Positions 37,309 through 46,455 are shown, numbered from the stretch's first letter. The stretch: DNA of 64,000 bases from Pseudolabrys taiwanensis (GCF_003367395.1 NZ_CP031417.1:310001-374000); one strand, 5' to 3'. The notes: a model not told the origin generated them from the letters alone. Numbers and translations are program-made.

Positions 37309-38325
37309 ATGAAACTCGCTTCGTTAAAGGACGGCCGCGACGGGCGGCTGGTCGTCGTCGCCAAGGACCTCACGCGCTGCGCCGACGCCGGCGCGGTCGC
37401 GCCGACGTTGCAGGCCGCGCTCGACGACTGGTCGTCGGCCGCGCCGCGGCTGAAAGAGATCGCCGCCGCGCTCGAAGCCGGCCGCGTGTCCCATGCCCCG
37501 TTCGATGCCGCCAAATGCGCGGCGCCGCTGCCGCGCGCCTATCAATGGCTCGATGGCTCGGCTTACGTGAATCACGTCGCGCTGGTGCGGCAGGCGCGCG
37601 GCGCCGAGATGCCCGCGTCGTTCTGGACCGATCCGCTGATGTACCAGGGCGGGTCCGATATCTTCCTCGGGCCGCGCGAGCCGATCCCGGTCGTCGACGA
37701 GGCCTGGGGCATCGATCTCGAGGCGGAAGTCGTCGTCATCCTCGGCGACGTGCCGATGGGCGCCACGCGCGAGGAGGCCGCGGCGGCGATCAAGTTGATC
37801 ATGCTGGTCAACGACGTCACCCTGCGCAATCTCACCGGCCCCGAGCTCGCCAAGGGCTTCGGCTTCGTGCAGTCAAAGCCCGCCTCCGCCTTCACGCCGG
37901 TGGCGGTGACGCCGGACGAGTTCGGCGCGGCCTTCGACGGCGCCAAGGTCAACCTGCCGCTCCTGTCCTTCGTCAACGGCAAGCCCTTCGGCAAGCCGCA
38001 GACCGGCAACGACATGACCTTCGATTTCCCGGCGCTGATCATGCACGCCACCCGGACGCGCGCGCTCGTCGCCGGCACGATCCTGGGCGCCGGGACGGTA
38101 TCCAACCGCGATGCCGACGGCGGCCCGGGTAAGCCGATCGAGGAGGGCGGCCTCGGCTATTCCTGCATCGCCGAGCAGCGGACGGTCGAAACGATCCGGC
38201 TCGGCAAACCCCTGACGCCTTTCCTAAAGTTTGGTGACAAAGTGCGCATAGAAATGAACGATGCGCAGGGCCGCCCGATTTTCGGCGCTATTGAGCAAGA
38301 CGTGGTACGCTATCGCCGCGGATAA
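37309..38325 (+). CDS. Fumarylacetoacetate hydrolase family protein
   Basis: 338 residues. The FAH fold has the acidic metal site WGIDLEAEVVVILGDVPMG and NDVTLRNL, plus QSKPASAF and GTGxV-like TILGAGTVSNRD. It should cleave fumarylacetoacetate to fumarate and acetoacetate, the last step after HmgA and MaiA. It is of the shorter bacterial type, not the roughly 420-residue eukaryotic-like FahA. Position and spacing indicate the hmg operon. Confidence 0.92.
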   Translation: MKLASLKDGRDGRLVVVAKDLTRCADAGAVAPTLQAALDDWSSAAPRLKEIAAALEAGRVSHAPFDAAKCAAPLPRAYQWLDGSAYVNHVALVRQARGAEMPASFWTDPLMYQGGSDIFLGPREPIPVVDEAWGIDLEAEVVVILGDVPMGATREEAAAAIKLIMLVNDVTLRNLTGPELAKGFGFVQSKPASAFTPVAVTPDEFGAAFDGAKVNLPLLSFVNGKPFGKPQTGNDMTFDFPALIMHATRTRALVAGTILGAGTVSNRDADGGPGKPIEEGGLGYSCIAEQRTVETIRLGKPLTPFLKFGDKVRIEMNDAQGRPIFGAIEQDVVRYRRG

Positions 38326-38354
38326 CCCGCGAACGTCAGGCGAGGTGTGACGGT

Positions 38355-39308
38355 ATGGTTGGTAAGGGTTTTGCTTCCACTGAAGATCTTGGTGAGAAGA
38401 AGGTCTCGTTCGACCAGATTGGGCCGGGACTCTACGCCTACACTGCCGAAGGCGATCCCAACTCCGGCGTAATCGTCGGCGATGACAGCGTCATGGTCAT
38501 CGATGCGCAGGCGACGCCGGCGATGGCCAGCGAGCTCATCGCGCGTGTTGCCAAGATCACCGACAAGCCGATCAAATACGTCCTGCTCACGCACTATCAC
38601 GCGGTGCGCGTGCTGGGCGCCTCGGCGTTCAAGGGCGCTGAAATTCTTGCCTCCGACACCACGCGCGGATTGATCGCCGAGCGGGGCAAGCAGGACATGG
38701 ACTCCGAAATCGGCCGCTTCCCGCGGCTGTTCCGCGCGGTGGAATCGATCCCGGGGCTCACCTGGCCGTCGCTGACCTTTCCCGACCAGATCTCGGTCTG
38801 GCTCGGCCGGCGCGAAGTGCGCATCATGCATATCGGCCGTGGCCACACCGCCGGCGACGTGATCGCGGCGGTGCCGGATTGCGGCGTCGTATTTTCCGGC
38901 GATCTCGTGGAGTACAAGTCGGCCTGTTATTGCGGCGACGCGCATTTCACCGATTGGCCGTCGACGCTCGACAATCTTGCCGAGATGCAGCCGACCGCGC
39001 TGGTGCCGGGTCGTGGCGCCGCGCTGACGACGGCGGAACAGGTCAAGGAAGGCATCGAGCTGACCACCGATTTCCTGTCGACGCTTTACGGCTCGGTGAA
39101 GGAGAGCGTCGCCAAGGGCCGTTCCTTGAAGGATGCTTTCGACTTCGTTCGTTTGGCGATGGACCCGAAGTTCAAGAGCTACGCGATCTACGAACATTGC
39201 CTGCCGTTCAATGTCTCGCGTGCCTATGACGAAGCGCGGGGCATCGAGTGGCCGGTGATCTGGACGGAGGAGCGCGACCGCGAAATGTGGGCGGCGCTAC
39301 AGGGCTGA
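38355..39308 (+). CDS. MBL-fold metallohydrolase-like protein with degenerate metal motif
   Basis: 317 residues. The beta-lactamase fold shows as GVIVGDDSVMVIDAQATP, then THYHAVRVLGAS where an active enzyme has T-H-x-H-x-D-H-x-x-G: the Asp and second-site His are Val and Arg. Later elements HIGRGHTAGDVI and VFSGDLVEY look normal. It could bind one metal or be catalytically altered. It lies 30 bases after the FAH gene, so it may act on an aromatic-pathway thioester or lactone; that is inference. From memory, related proteins keep the same HYHAVR variant in other rhizobial hmg clusters. Confidence 0.85.
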   Translation: MVGKGFASTEDLGEKKVSFDQIGPGLYAYTAEGDPNSGVIVGDDSVMVIDAQATPAMASELIARVAKITDKPIKYVLLTHYHAVRVLGASAFKGAEILASDTTRGLIAERGKQDMDSEIGRFPRLFRAVESIPGLTWPSLTFPDQISVWLGRREVRIMHIGRGHTAGDVIAAVPDCGVVFSGDLVEYKSACYCGDAHFTDWPSTLDNLAEMQPTALVPGRGAALTTAEQVKEGIELTTDFLSTLYGSVKESVAKGRSLKDAFDFVRLAMDPKFKSYAIYEHCLPFNVSRAYDEARGIEWPVIWTEERDREMWAALQG

Positions 39309-39326
39309 CGTCGACAGGGGGAAAGC

Positions 39327-39521
39327 ATGGCGTTGCGTCTTAGACCGTCGTCTCCACTGCTTCCCTCCGCCGATGCCCTTGCCGTTCGGTGGGACGCGCA
39401 GCACTCCTGGCCCCACCCGGCGGCACAGCGGGGTGGGCGATACGTCAATTTCTTGAAGAACCTCTCGATCGTTGGCGGCGCGCTGTCTGTCGTTGCCGGC
39501 GGGCGGGACGTTACGCGGTGA
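39327..39521 (+). pseudogene. Probable DoxX-family remnant (C-terminal fragment)
   Basis: A 64-codon reading frame with GGGGGAAAG before its ATG. Only the end looks like protein of a known family: W...P..AAQRGGRYVNFLKNLSIVGG resembles the conserved C-terminal helix of DoxX/DoxD membrane proteins (typical FLKNLaixGG). The N-terminal helices of DoxX are missing and the first 30 codons look random, so this is more likely a decayed gene than a working one. It fills the 315-base gap between the MBL gene and the monooxygenase; nothing else was seen there. Confidence 0.5.
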
Positions 39522-39623
39522 ACGCAGCACCGGCGCGGCGATAGCGACCGCGCCAGTGAGCGCCCCATCGGGGCAACAAAAACAGAGCGTCCGAACGGAC
39601 GCCGCGACTGGAGAGGAAATGCC

Positions 39624-41219
39624 GTGAGGAATGCTCTCTATAACTTCGCCTATCGCCGTTCGCCGGACCAGGACGCGCGTGCGCCGGTGCGCCATCCGGT
39701 GGTGGTCGTCGGCGCCGGTCCGGTCGGTCTTGCCGCCGCGATCGATCTCGGCCAGCGCGGCGTGCCGGTCGTGCTCCTCGACGATGCCGACCGCATCGGC
39801 GAGGGATCGCGCGGCATCTGCTGGTCGAAGCGCACGCTGGAAATCTGCGACCGGCTCGGCGTCGGCGAGAAGCTGGTGGCGCAGGGCGTCACCTGGAAGC
39901 TGGGCAAGGTGTTCTCGGGCGACGATCTCGTTTTCGCGTTCGATCTCTTGCCGGAGGAAGGCCATAAGATGCCGGCCTTCATCAACCTGCAGCAGTTCTA
40001 TCTCGAGAAGGCGCTGTGCGATCGCGTTGGCGACATCGACGCCATCGACTTGCGCTGGAAGAACAAGCTGATCGGCGTCGAGCCGCACAACGATCATGTG
40101 CGGTTGAAGATCGATACGCCGGATGGGCCTTATACTTTGGAGGCCGGCTGGCTGATCGCGGCGGACGGTGCGCGCTCGACCACGCGGGACATGCTCGGCC
40201 TCAGCTTTTCCGGCGTGACCTTCGAGGACAAGTTCCTGATCGCCGATATCAAGATGGCTGCGGATTTTCCGACCGAGCGCCGGTTCTGGTTCGATCCGTC
40301 CTTCCATGCCGGACAGTCGGCGCTGATGCATCGGCAGCCCGACAATGTCTGGCGCATCGATCTCCAACTCGGGCCCGATGCCGATATCGTTGAAGAGCAG
40401 AAGCCCGAACGTGTTACCGAGCGGCTGAAAGGGATGCTGGGCGACATCGCCTTTACCATCGAGTGGATATCGATCTATCGCTTCAACTGCCGCCGGCTCG
40501 ATCGCTTCGTGCATGGCCGTGTCGTCTTCGTCGGCGACGCCGCGCATCAAGTGTCGCCGTTCGGTGCGCGCGGTGCCAACTCCGGCATTCAGGATGCCGA
40601 GAATCTGGCCTGGAAGCTTGCGGCGGTGCTGAAAGGCGAAGCGGGGCCGTCGCTCATCGAGAGCTATGAGCGGGAGCGCATCCAGGCCGCGGACGAGAAC
40701 ATAGCGCACTCGACGCGGTCGACAGATTTCATCGCGCCGCATTCGCCGGCCGAGCGGCAGTTGCGCAACGCGGTGCTGGGTTTGGCGCCGAAAGCAGACT
40801 TCGCGCGCCGCATGATCAATTCCGGCCGGTTGTCGGTGGCGACGGTCTACGACACGTCGCTGTCGACGCCGGACGAGAGTGGCTTTGGCGGCAGCGCGCG
40901 CCTGGGCGCGCCATTGCCCGATGCGCCCGTGCGGCGCAAGGACGGCACGTCCGGTCATCTGCTGGATAATATCGCCGGTGAGTTCACGCTGCTCTACGTC
41001 AAAAATGGTGCGGCGCCCGAGGTGCCGGACGGCGTCATGTCCATCTGCCTCGGCGAGGACCTCATCGACAGCGAGGGTGTGCTTTGCCAGCGCCTCGATG
41101 CCTCGCCCGGTGCGGCCTATCTTGTGCGGCCGGACCACCATCTTGCCGCCCGCTGGCGGCATGCCGACGGCGCTAAGATCGCGGCCGCGCGCCGGCGCGC
41201 GATGGGGAGGGCGGGATGA
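39624..41219 (+). CDS. FAD-dependent aromatic hydroxylase (MhpA/PheA-TfdB type)
   Basis: 531 residues, GTG start with GGAGAGG upstream. The FAD fingerprint VVVVGAGPVGLAAAIDLGQR lies at about 26-45. The ADGARS motif and GRVVFVGDAAHQVSPFGARG (GD motif) mark a class A flavoprotein monooxygenase, followed by the thioredoxin-like C-terminal domain of this subfamily. It needs NAD(P)H and O2 to add a hydroxyl to a phenolic acid. Placement after hmgA-fahA suggests it feeds homogentisate or a related compound; the substrate is inferred. It overlaps the DUF2783 gene by 4 bases. Confidence 0.9.
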   Translation: MRNALYNFAYRRSPDQDARAPVRHPVVVVGAGPVGLAAAIDLGQRGVPVVLLDDADRIGEGSRGICWSKRTLEICDRLGVGEKLVAQGVTWKLGKVFSGDDLVFAFDLLPEEGHKMPAFINLQQFYLEKALCDRVGDIDAIDLRWKNKLIGVEPHNDHVRLKIDTPDGPYTLEAGWLIAADGARSTTRDMLGLSFSGVTFEDKFLIADIKMAADFPTERRFWFDPSFHAGQSALMHRQPDNVWRIDLQLGPDADIVEEQKPERVTERLKGMLGDIAFTIEWISIYRFNCRRLDRFVHGRVVFVGDAAHQVSPFGARGANSGIQDAENLAWKLAAVLKGEAGPSLIESYERERIQAADENIAHSTRSTDFIAPHSPAERQLRNAVLGLAPKADFARRMINSGRLSVATVYDTSLSTPDESGFGGSARLGAPLPDAPVRRKDGTSGHLLDNIAGEFTLLYVKNGAAPEVPDGVMSICLGEDLIDSEGVLCQRLDASPGAAYLVRPDHHLAARWRHADGAKIAAARRRAMGRAG

Positions 41220-41404
41220 GCAAGCTGATCACGCAGTTGCAGTTTCCCGATCCAGACGCCGCCTATGTCACATTGGTGGAGGCGCGGCGCGGCTTGAGCA
41301 TGGAGGCGTCGGCCGAGCTGGACACCAAGCTCGTGCTGATACTCGCCAACCATATCGGCGATCTCGATGTGCTCAGGGAAGCCGTAGCGCTGGCGAAGGC
41401 GTGA
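41216..41404 (+). CDS. DUF2783-family small protein (62 residues)
   Basis: The ATG overlaps the monooxygenase stop (ATGA), a translationally coupled pair. The all-helical protein includes LQFPDPDAAYVTLVEARRGL and LVLILANHIGDLDVLREAVA. DUF2783 proteins are recurrent partners of MhpA-like hydroxylases in alphaproteobacteria, which supports both calls. A helper or chaperone role for the hydroxylase is likely but unproven. It ends 6 bases before the convergent kinase gene. Confidence 0.85.
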   Translation: MSKLITQLQFPDPDAAYVTLVEARRGLSMEASAELDTKLVLILANHIGDLDVLREAVALAKA

Positions 41405-41410
41405 GACCGG

Positions 41411-43621
41411 TCAGGCCTTCTTGCCGTCGAGCACGTTGCGCACCTTGCTGGTCAAGGCCTCGGTGGTGAACGGCTTGATCAGCAGTTCGACGCCAGCGTC
41501 CAGCCGTCCGTGATGAATGATGGCGTTGCGCGTATAGCCGGTGGCGAACAGCACCGGCAGATCCGGTCGCAGCTTCTGTACCTCATTGGCGAGCTGGCGG
41601 CCGTTCATGCCACCCGGCAACACCACGTCGGTGAACAACAGGTCGATATCCGGCGTCTTGCTGAGGAGCTCCAAGGCGTCGGCGGCCGTGGCCGCATGGT
41701 CGACGCGATAGCCAACTTCGGAAAGTGCCTCGATGACGTAACGGCTGACGTCGAGATCGTCTTCGACCAGCAGGATGCGCTCGTGATGGCGGTCGCCGCG
41801 CGGAATAGCCGGTTCCTCCGGCGCCGTCCATGTCGGAAAGGCGGCTTCGTCGGCAAGCCGCGGGAAGTACATCTTGAGCGACGTGCCTTGCCCCGGCTCG
41901 CTGTAGATCTGGACGTGGCCATCCGACTGCTTGACGAAGCCATAGACCATGCTGAGACCGAGCCCGGAGCCGACGCCCGTGGGCTTCGTGGTGAAGAACG
42001 GCTCGAATGCTTTGTCGCGCACTTCCGGTGTCATGCCCGTGCCGGTGTCGCTGACCGCGACCATGACGTATTGCCCGGACTTGAGTTCGGTGCCGGTGCG
42101 TTGAACGTAGGCCTCGTCGAGATAGGCGTTCGACGTTTCGATCGTCAGCCGGCCACCCTCCGGCATGGCGTCGCGCGCGTTGACCGCCAGATTGAGAATG
42201 GCGTTTTCGAGCTGGTTCGGGTCGATCGCTGCCCGCCACAAGCCGCTTGCCAGCACCGTCTCCACCGTGACCGCTTCGCCGATGGTCCGGTGCACGAGCT
42301 CGGACATCTCCTGCACCAGGCGATTGATGTCGACTGTCTTGACCTCTTGCGGATGCTGACGCGAAAACGCGAGCAGGCGTTGCACCAAAGTCGCGGCACG
42401 CAGCGAAGCCTGCCGGATGGCGCTCAGCGAACGGCCGACGCGTTCGTCGGCGCCGTCGAGGCGGCGCAGCGCCAATTCGACATTGCCGATGATGGCGGTC
42501 AGCAGGTTATTGAAGTCGTGCGCGATGCCGCCGGTCAGCCGGCCGACCGCCTCCATCTTCTGCGCCTGCTGTAGCGCGAGCTCGGTGGTCTGCCGCCGGA
42601 CAGTTTCCTCGCGCAACTGCCCATAAGCCGAGGAGATCTTGCGTGTGTTGCGCAACGTGAGGATCGCGAGCGCGAACAAAGCGAGCGTTGCCGGAAGGCC
42701 GAATATCAGATGCGATGACATGTCCCGCAGCCAAGCGAGACGAATCGAGTTCACCGTAAAGCCGACGATGACGTAGACATTCTGGCCGGGCAGCTTGCGA
42801 TAAGCGGCAATGCGGTCAATGTTGTCGACCGATGAGGCGCCCGACGCCAGGCCGCCCTCGGGCCGCTGGGCGATGCCCAGCATGATCGGCGAATTTGCCC
42901 CCAACCGGGGAGAGCCTGGCAGCGCCGGATAGCGCGCCAGGATAGCGCCGTCGCTGCGAAGAATGGCGGCGTTGCTGACGGCATTCTCCGGCAGTGTGGC
43001 GTAGTAATTGCTGAAATATTCGGGCGCGATGGAGACGAGATAGACGCCTTCGAACTTGCCGGTCGGACCCGTGCGCTTGCGCGTGATTGCGAAGAATGAC
43101 GTGTCGGCGGCGCGTGCCTGAACGACCTCGCTGACGTAGGTGCCGATGTTGCCCGTCTTCTGCAGCCGGAAATAATCGCGGTCGCTGAGGTCGAGCGGCG
43201 GCATCGGATAAACCGTGCCGCCGACCAATGGATGGCCGTTGCCGTCGATCACCCAGAGGTCGCGAAGCTGCGGCAGATCGCGGATGAAGTTGCGGATGCG
43301 GCCGCTGTATTCCGCCTCTTGGGCCCGGATCTGCTCATTGCTCAGGTCGCCGAACATCTCCTCCATGTAGCGCTCGGTGACCTCGAAGGTCTCGAACACC
43401 TTGGCGGCGTGCTCCTGCATCTGCGCCGACGTGCGCAGGAGGCGGTCCTCCGCATCCGCGAAGTGGTCGCGGTAGGAGATCCAACTTGCGATGGCGAAGA
43501 GGACGATGGGAACAATGACGGTGCCCGCCACCAGCAAACGCAGGGGGCGGTCGCTGGGCCCAGGGGGCGCCGTCGGGCCGGCCGGAACCCGAGGGGACGG
43601 TCGGGTGAATGAGTAGGGCAT
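41411..43621 (-). CDS. Hybrid sensor histidine kinase with extracytoplasmic Cache-like sensor
   Basis: 736 residues. Membrane segments lie at about 29-49 and 305-324. Between them is a periplasmic sensor of dCache/PDC type (LWVIDGNGHPLVGGTVYP, LSDRDYFRLQ, VYLVSIAPEYF). The HisKA H-box GRLTGGIAHDFNNLLTAIIG has His368. The ATPase domain has NARDAMPEGG, DTGTGM and GSGLGLSMVYG. A C-terminal receiver starts ERILLVEDDLD with Asp in LLFTDVVLPGGMNG. There is no PAS or HAMP that I can see. It is transcribed alone; its partner regulator is not adjacent. Ligands of related Cache kinases are small organic acids or amino acids. Confidence 0.93.
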   Translation of the reverse strand: MPYSFTRPSPRVPAGPTAPPGPSDRPLRLLVAGTVIVPIVLFAIASWISYRDHFADAEDRLLRTSAQMQEHAAKVFETFEVTERYMEEMFGDLSNEQIRAQEAEYSGRIRNFIRDLPQLRDLWVIDGNGHPLVGGTVYPMPPLDLSDRDYFRLQKTGNIGTYVSEVVQARAADTSFFAITRKRTGPTGKFEGVYLVSIAPEYFSNYYATLPENAVSNAAILRSDGAILARYPALPGSPRLGANSPIMLGIAQRPEGGLASGASSVDNIDRIAAYRKLPGQNVYVIVGFTVNSIRLAWLRDMSSHLIFGLPATLALFALAILTLRNTRKISSAYGQLREETVRRQTTELALQQAQKMEAVGRLTGGIAHDFNNLLTAIIGNVELALRRLDGADERVGRSLSAIRQASLRAATLVQRLLAFSRQHPQEVKTVDINRLVQEMSELVHRTIGEAVTVETVLASGLWRAAIDPNQLENAILNLAVNARDAMPEGGRLTIETSNAYLDEAYVQRTGTELKSGQYVMVAVSDTGTGMTPEVRDKAFEPFFTTKPTGVGSGLGLSMVYGFVKQSDGHVQIYSEPGQGTSLKMYFPRLADEAAFPTWTAPEEPAIPRGDRHHERILLVEDDLDVSRYVIEALSEVGYRVDHAATAADALELLSKTPDIDLLFTDVVLPGGMNGRQLANEVQKLRPDLPVLFATGYTRNAIIHHGRLDAGVELLIKPFTTEALTSKVRNVLDGKKA

Positions 43622-43701
43622 GCGCCTTTAGGTTGAAAAAGCGTGGAAACCCATAGGTAGCCGGGGATGGATGAGAACTCAATGTTGTTGGCTGGGCCCC
43701 G

Positions 43702-43732
43702 AAAATAAAAAGGCCCGGCTGGATGCCGGGCC
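43702..43732 (-). terminator. Rho-independent terminator of the small secreted-protein gene
   Basis: On the minus strand an 8-bp stem (43732-43725 with 43719-43712) around a 5-base loop is followed by TTTTTATTTTC (43711-43702). It lies 27 bases after the stop of the gene at 43759-44064 and isolates it from the kinase gene. Confidence 0.85.
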
Positions 43733-43758
43733 CCCAAAACTGGCGATCGGTTGGCGTG

Positions 43759-44064
43759 TCAGCGGGTGCAGACGATCGCGACGTAGTGCTCGCAGCCGGC
43801 GCCGGTACAGGCATCGCCGGTCGGCACGCTGCCGGTAATCTCCTCCCGGTCGACCTTGTGATAGGTCGATGCGGAGGCGAATGCCCGGGTCTTGCAATAG
43901 GCGTTGGCGGCCGCGGCGCCGCATCGCTCGCCATTGGCGAGGCAGCGGTCGACGCCGTAGCCGTCGGCATCGTTGGCGATGATGAACATGCGCCGCTCGT
44001 CCGCGTGGACGGTGGACGCGAGGCACAACAGGGCAGTGAGGCCGGCAAAGAGGGTCCGCATCAT
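43759..44064 (-). CDS. Small secreted cysteine-containing protein (101 residues)
   Basis: The signal peptide is MRTLFAGLTALLCLASTVHA with cleavage before DERR. The mature part of about 80 residues carries six cysteines (DRC, ERC, YCK, DAC, GCEHY, VC), likely disulfide-bonded in the periplasm. I recognise no named family; similar short proteins occur in Bradyrhizobium relatives. A strong terminator follows, and a 15-base palindrome lies 66 bases upstream. Confidence 0.78.
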   Translation of the reverse strand: MMRTLFAGLTALLCLASTVHADERRMFIIANDADGYGVDRCLANGERCGAAAANAYCKTRAFASASTYHKVDREEITGSVPTGDACTGAGCEHYVAIVCTR

Positions 44065-44129
44065 CTAAAGTCGCTCGAATGGTGGAGGCGCCGTCCCGGG
44101 CGTCGGCCGCTACAATGCGGGCAAAATCC

Positions 44130-44144
44130 TTAAACTGCGTTTAA
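44130..44144. promoter_or_regulatory. 15-base palindrome upstream of the secreted-protein gene
   Basis: ttaaac-tgc-gtttaa is a perfect inverted repeat in the 303-base divergent gap between the secreted-protein gene and cysS. It is a possible operator. Apart from a TTGACG hexamer near 44198, nothing else stood out in this gap. Confidence 0.35.
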
Positions 44145-44367
44145 CCTTGCCGCCCGGTGGCGGCTGGGAGGGAAGGGGGACATACCGTCCGCGGCCCTTG
44201 ACGGCCCGCCCGCGACAAATCATTGTGCGCCCCGATGGACCGCCTTAACCATATCTGCGGTATCGCCCGCAAGATTATTATTAGCTAGCGCACAACGCTG
44301 GCTGCGGCCGTCTTTTCTCAAATCGAGATCGGTTAAGACGCCCGGCCAGCGGCCGATGGGTGTCTTT

Positions 44368-45738
44368 ATGACTTCGGAACTCAAACTTTACGATACGCTG
44401 ACGCGTGAGAAGCGGCCGTTCAAGCCGATCGATCCCGCCAACGTGCGCATGTATGTGTGCGGACCGACGGTCTACGACTTCGCCCATATCGGCAATGCGC
44501 GGCCGGTCATCGTGTTCGACGTTTTGTTTCGGCTGTTGCGCCATATCTACGGCGAAGCCCACGTCAAATACGTGCGCAACATCACCGACGTCGACGACAA
44601 GATCAATGCACGCGCGGCCGAACGCGGCATCTCGATCCGCGATCTGACGGAGGAGACCTATCGGAATTTCAAGGCCGACGTTGCGGCGCTCGGCTGTTTG
44701 CCGCCGTCCGTCGAGCCGCGTGCCACCGAGCACATCGACGAGATGAAGGCGCTGATCGAACGCCTCGTGAGGGACGGCCACGCTTACGTCGCGGAAGACA
44801 ACGTGCTGTTCAACGTGCCGTCGATGCCGGATTACGGGAAGCTGTCGAAGCGGCCTATGGATGAAATGATCGCCGGCGCCCGCGTCGAAGTCGCGCCCTA
44901 CAAGAAGGACGCGCAGGACTTCGTGCTGTGGAAGCCGTCGAAGCCGGGCGAGCCGTCGTGGCCGTCGCCGGCCGGCATCAAGACGCCGGGACGGCCGGGC
45001 TGGCATATCGAATGCTCGGCGATGAGCTGGAAGCACCTCGGCCAGACCTTCGACATTCACGGCGGCGGGATCGACCTCGTCTTTCCGCACCACGAGAACG
45101 AGATTGCGCAATCGCGCTGCGCCTTCCACACCGACGTGATGGCGAACTACTGGATGCACAACGGCTTCCTGCAGGTCGAAGGTGAGAAGATGTCGAAGAG
45201 CCTCGGCAACTTCTTCACCATCCATGAGCTGCTCGCGGACTGGCCCGGGGAAGTGCTGCGCTTCAACATGCTGCGCACGCATTACCGCCAGCCGATCGAC
45301 TGGACGGTGAAGGGGCTGGAGGAGAGCTGGAAGACGCTCGACGATTGCTATGCGGTCGTCGCAGACAGCGCGGATACCACGATTTCCGATGAGCTTCTGG
45401 TCGCGCTTGCCGATGACATGAATACGCCGCAGGTGATTGCGGTGCTGCACGGCCTTCGTCATGCCGCGCATGGCGGCGATCCTGCGGCGCGCGCGCAGCT
45501 GTCCGGTTCGCTGCGGCTCCTTGGCTTTCTGCGCGACAGCGCGGCGGGTTGGGCCGGCCGTCGTAAAGCTGGTCACGACATCGACGCCTCGAAAGTCGAG
45601 GGACTGATCGAAGCCCGCACTGCCGCGCGCAAGGCTAAGGATTTCAAGGAGTCCGATCGTATCCGCGACGAGCTCGCCGCTATGGGCGTGGTGCTCAAGG
45701 ACTCCAAGGACGGCACCACCTGGGAGATCGCGCGATGA
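44368..45738 (+). CDS. cysS: Cysteinyl-tRNA synthetase
   Basis: 456 residues from ATG 44368 (an ATG at 44356 adds four). Class I synthetase: the zinc Cys and HIGH element lie in [19 protein letters not shown] (Cys31, HIGN 40-43). The zinc/active-site segment is [10 protein letters not shown] with [19 protein letters not shown]. The KMSKS element is [12 protein letters not shown]. It charges tRNA-Cys. It is the first gene of a tight cysS-GNAT-small ORFs-cimA run, with ATGA overlap to the GNAT gene. Confidence 0.97.
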   Translation: MTSELKLYDTLTREKRPFKPIDPANVRMYVCGPTVYDFAHIGNARPVIVFDVLFRLLRHIYGEAHVKYVRNITDVDDKINARAAERGISIRDLTEETYRNFKADVAALGCLPPSVEPRATEHIDEMKALIERLVRDGHAYVAEDNVLFNVPSMPDYGKLSKRPMDEMIAGARVEVAPYKKDAQDFVLWKPSKPGEPSWPSPAGIKTPGRPGWHIECSAMSWKHLGQTFDIHGGGIDLVFPHHENEIAQSRCAFHTDVMANYWMHNGFLQVEGEKMSKSLGNFFTIHELLADWPGEVLRFNMLRTHYRQPIDWTVKGLEESWKTLDDCYAVVADSADTTISDELLVALADDMNTPQVIAVLHGLRHAAHGGDPAARAQLSGSLRLLGFLRDSAAGWAGRRKAGHDIDASKVEGLIEARTAARKAKDFKESDRIRDELAAMGVVLKDSKDGTTWEIAR

Positions 45739-46247
45739 GCGCCCAAGCGCACCCGCAGTTCGCCTTGCGGCCCTTTCTCGCCGAAGACGCGCCTGTGCTC
45801 GCGGAGATCTTCCGCGAGAGCATCACCGAATTGACCGGCGACGACTATAGCGAGGCGCAGCAGGAAGCGTGGATCGAGTCCTCCGACGATGTCGCGGGGC
45901 TCGCCAAGCGGCTCGCCGGCGCACTGACGCTGGTCGTGACGATGCAGGGTTCGCCCGTGGGCTTCGCCTCGCTCGCCGGCAAAGACAAGATCGACATGCT
46001 GTATGTGCATCCGGCGGCAGCCGGTCACGGTGCCGCGGCGATGCTCGTCGATGCGCTGGAAAAGCTCGCCGGGGCACGCGGAGCCGAGAAGCTGAAAGTG
46101 GATGCCAGCGACACGGCGCGCGGCTTCTTCGAGAAGCGCGGTTACGTGCCGCAACAGCGTAACTCGATTTCCCTCGGCGACGAATGGCTCGCCAACACAA
46201 CGATGTCCAAAGCGCTCGTCAAGCCGGAGGCCGTGAAGCCGTCATGA
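45735..46247 (+). CDS. GNAT-family N-acetyltransferase
   Basis: 170 residues. The acetyl-CoA site pattern is [20 protein letters not shown] (motif A, R/Q-x-x-G-x-G/A) followed by [20 protein letters not shown] (motif B). It starts on the cysS stop (ATGA) and its own stop overlaps the next small gene's ATG. The acyl acceptor is unknown; the linkage with cysS is conserved-looking but not informative about substrate. Confidence 0.88.
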   Translation: MSAQAHPQFALRPFLAEDAPVLAEIFRESITELTGDDYSEAQQEAWIESSDDVAGLAKRLAGALTLVVTMQGSPVGFASLAGKDKIDMLYVHPAAAGHGAAAMLVDALEKLAGARGAEKLKVDASDTARGFFEKRGYVPQQRNSISLGDEWLANTTMSKALVKPEAVKPS

Positions 46248-46357
46248 GCAAGCCCGACACGCCGTTTCCACGTCACTGGCTCTACTACATCGTGCTCAAG
46301 ATCGCGATCATCGGCGCCGCGGTGGCGGTGGCGACCAAGTATTTCGGACTGTGGTGA
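46244..46357 (+). CDS. 37-residue single-span membrane protein
   Basis: It encodes [20 protein letters not shown] followed by AIIGAAVAVATKYFGLW, one membrane helix. The ATG overlaps the GNAT stop (ATGA), and another tiny membrane gene follows after 10 bases. Such coupling across three genes makes chance unlikely. Function is unknown. Confidence 0.6.
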   Translation: MSKPDTPFPRHWLYYIVLKIAIIGAAVAVATKYFGLW

Positions 46358-46367
46358 GGCGCGCGCA

Positions 46368-46448
46368 ATGAAACGCCATCACGTCATCATGGGCGTCGTC
46401 GCCCTTCTCGTCGTCGTCGCGCTGGCGGCGAACTATTATCTCTGGTGA
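46368..46448 (+). CDS. 26-residue single-span membrane peptide
   Basis: It encodes MKRHHVIMGVVALLVVVALA followed by ANYYLW: a basic start, then a membrane helix. It lies 10 bases after the 37-residue gene and 7 bases before cimA. Both tiny proteins end in an aromatic Leu-Trp. No good ribosome-binding site is present, so confidence is moderate. Confidence 0.5.
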   Translation: MKRHHVIMGVVALLVVVALAANYYLW

Positions 46449-46455
46449 GGCTACC

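Noticed and set aside
39297..41162. 621-codon minus-strand frame opposite the FAD monooxygenase
   Set aside because: The plus strand has full FAD motifs and a coupled DUF2783 gene; the antisense product has none.
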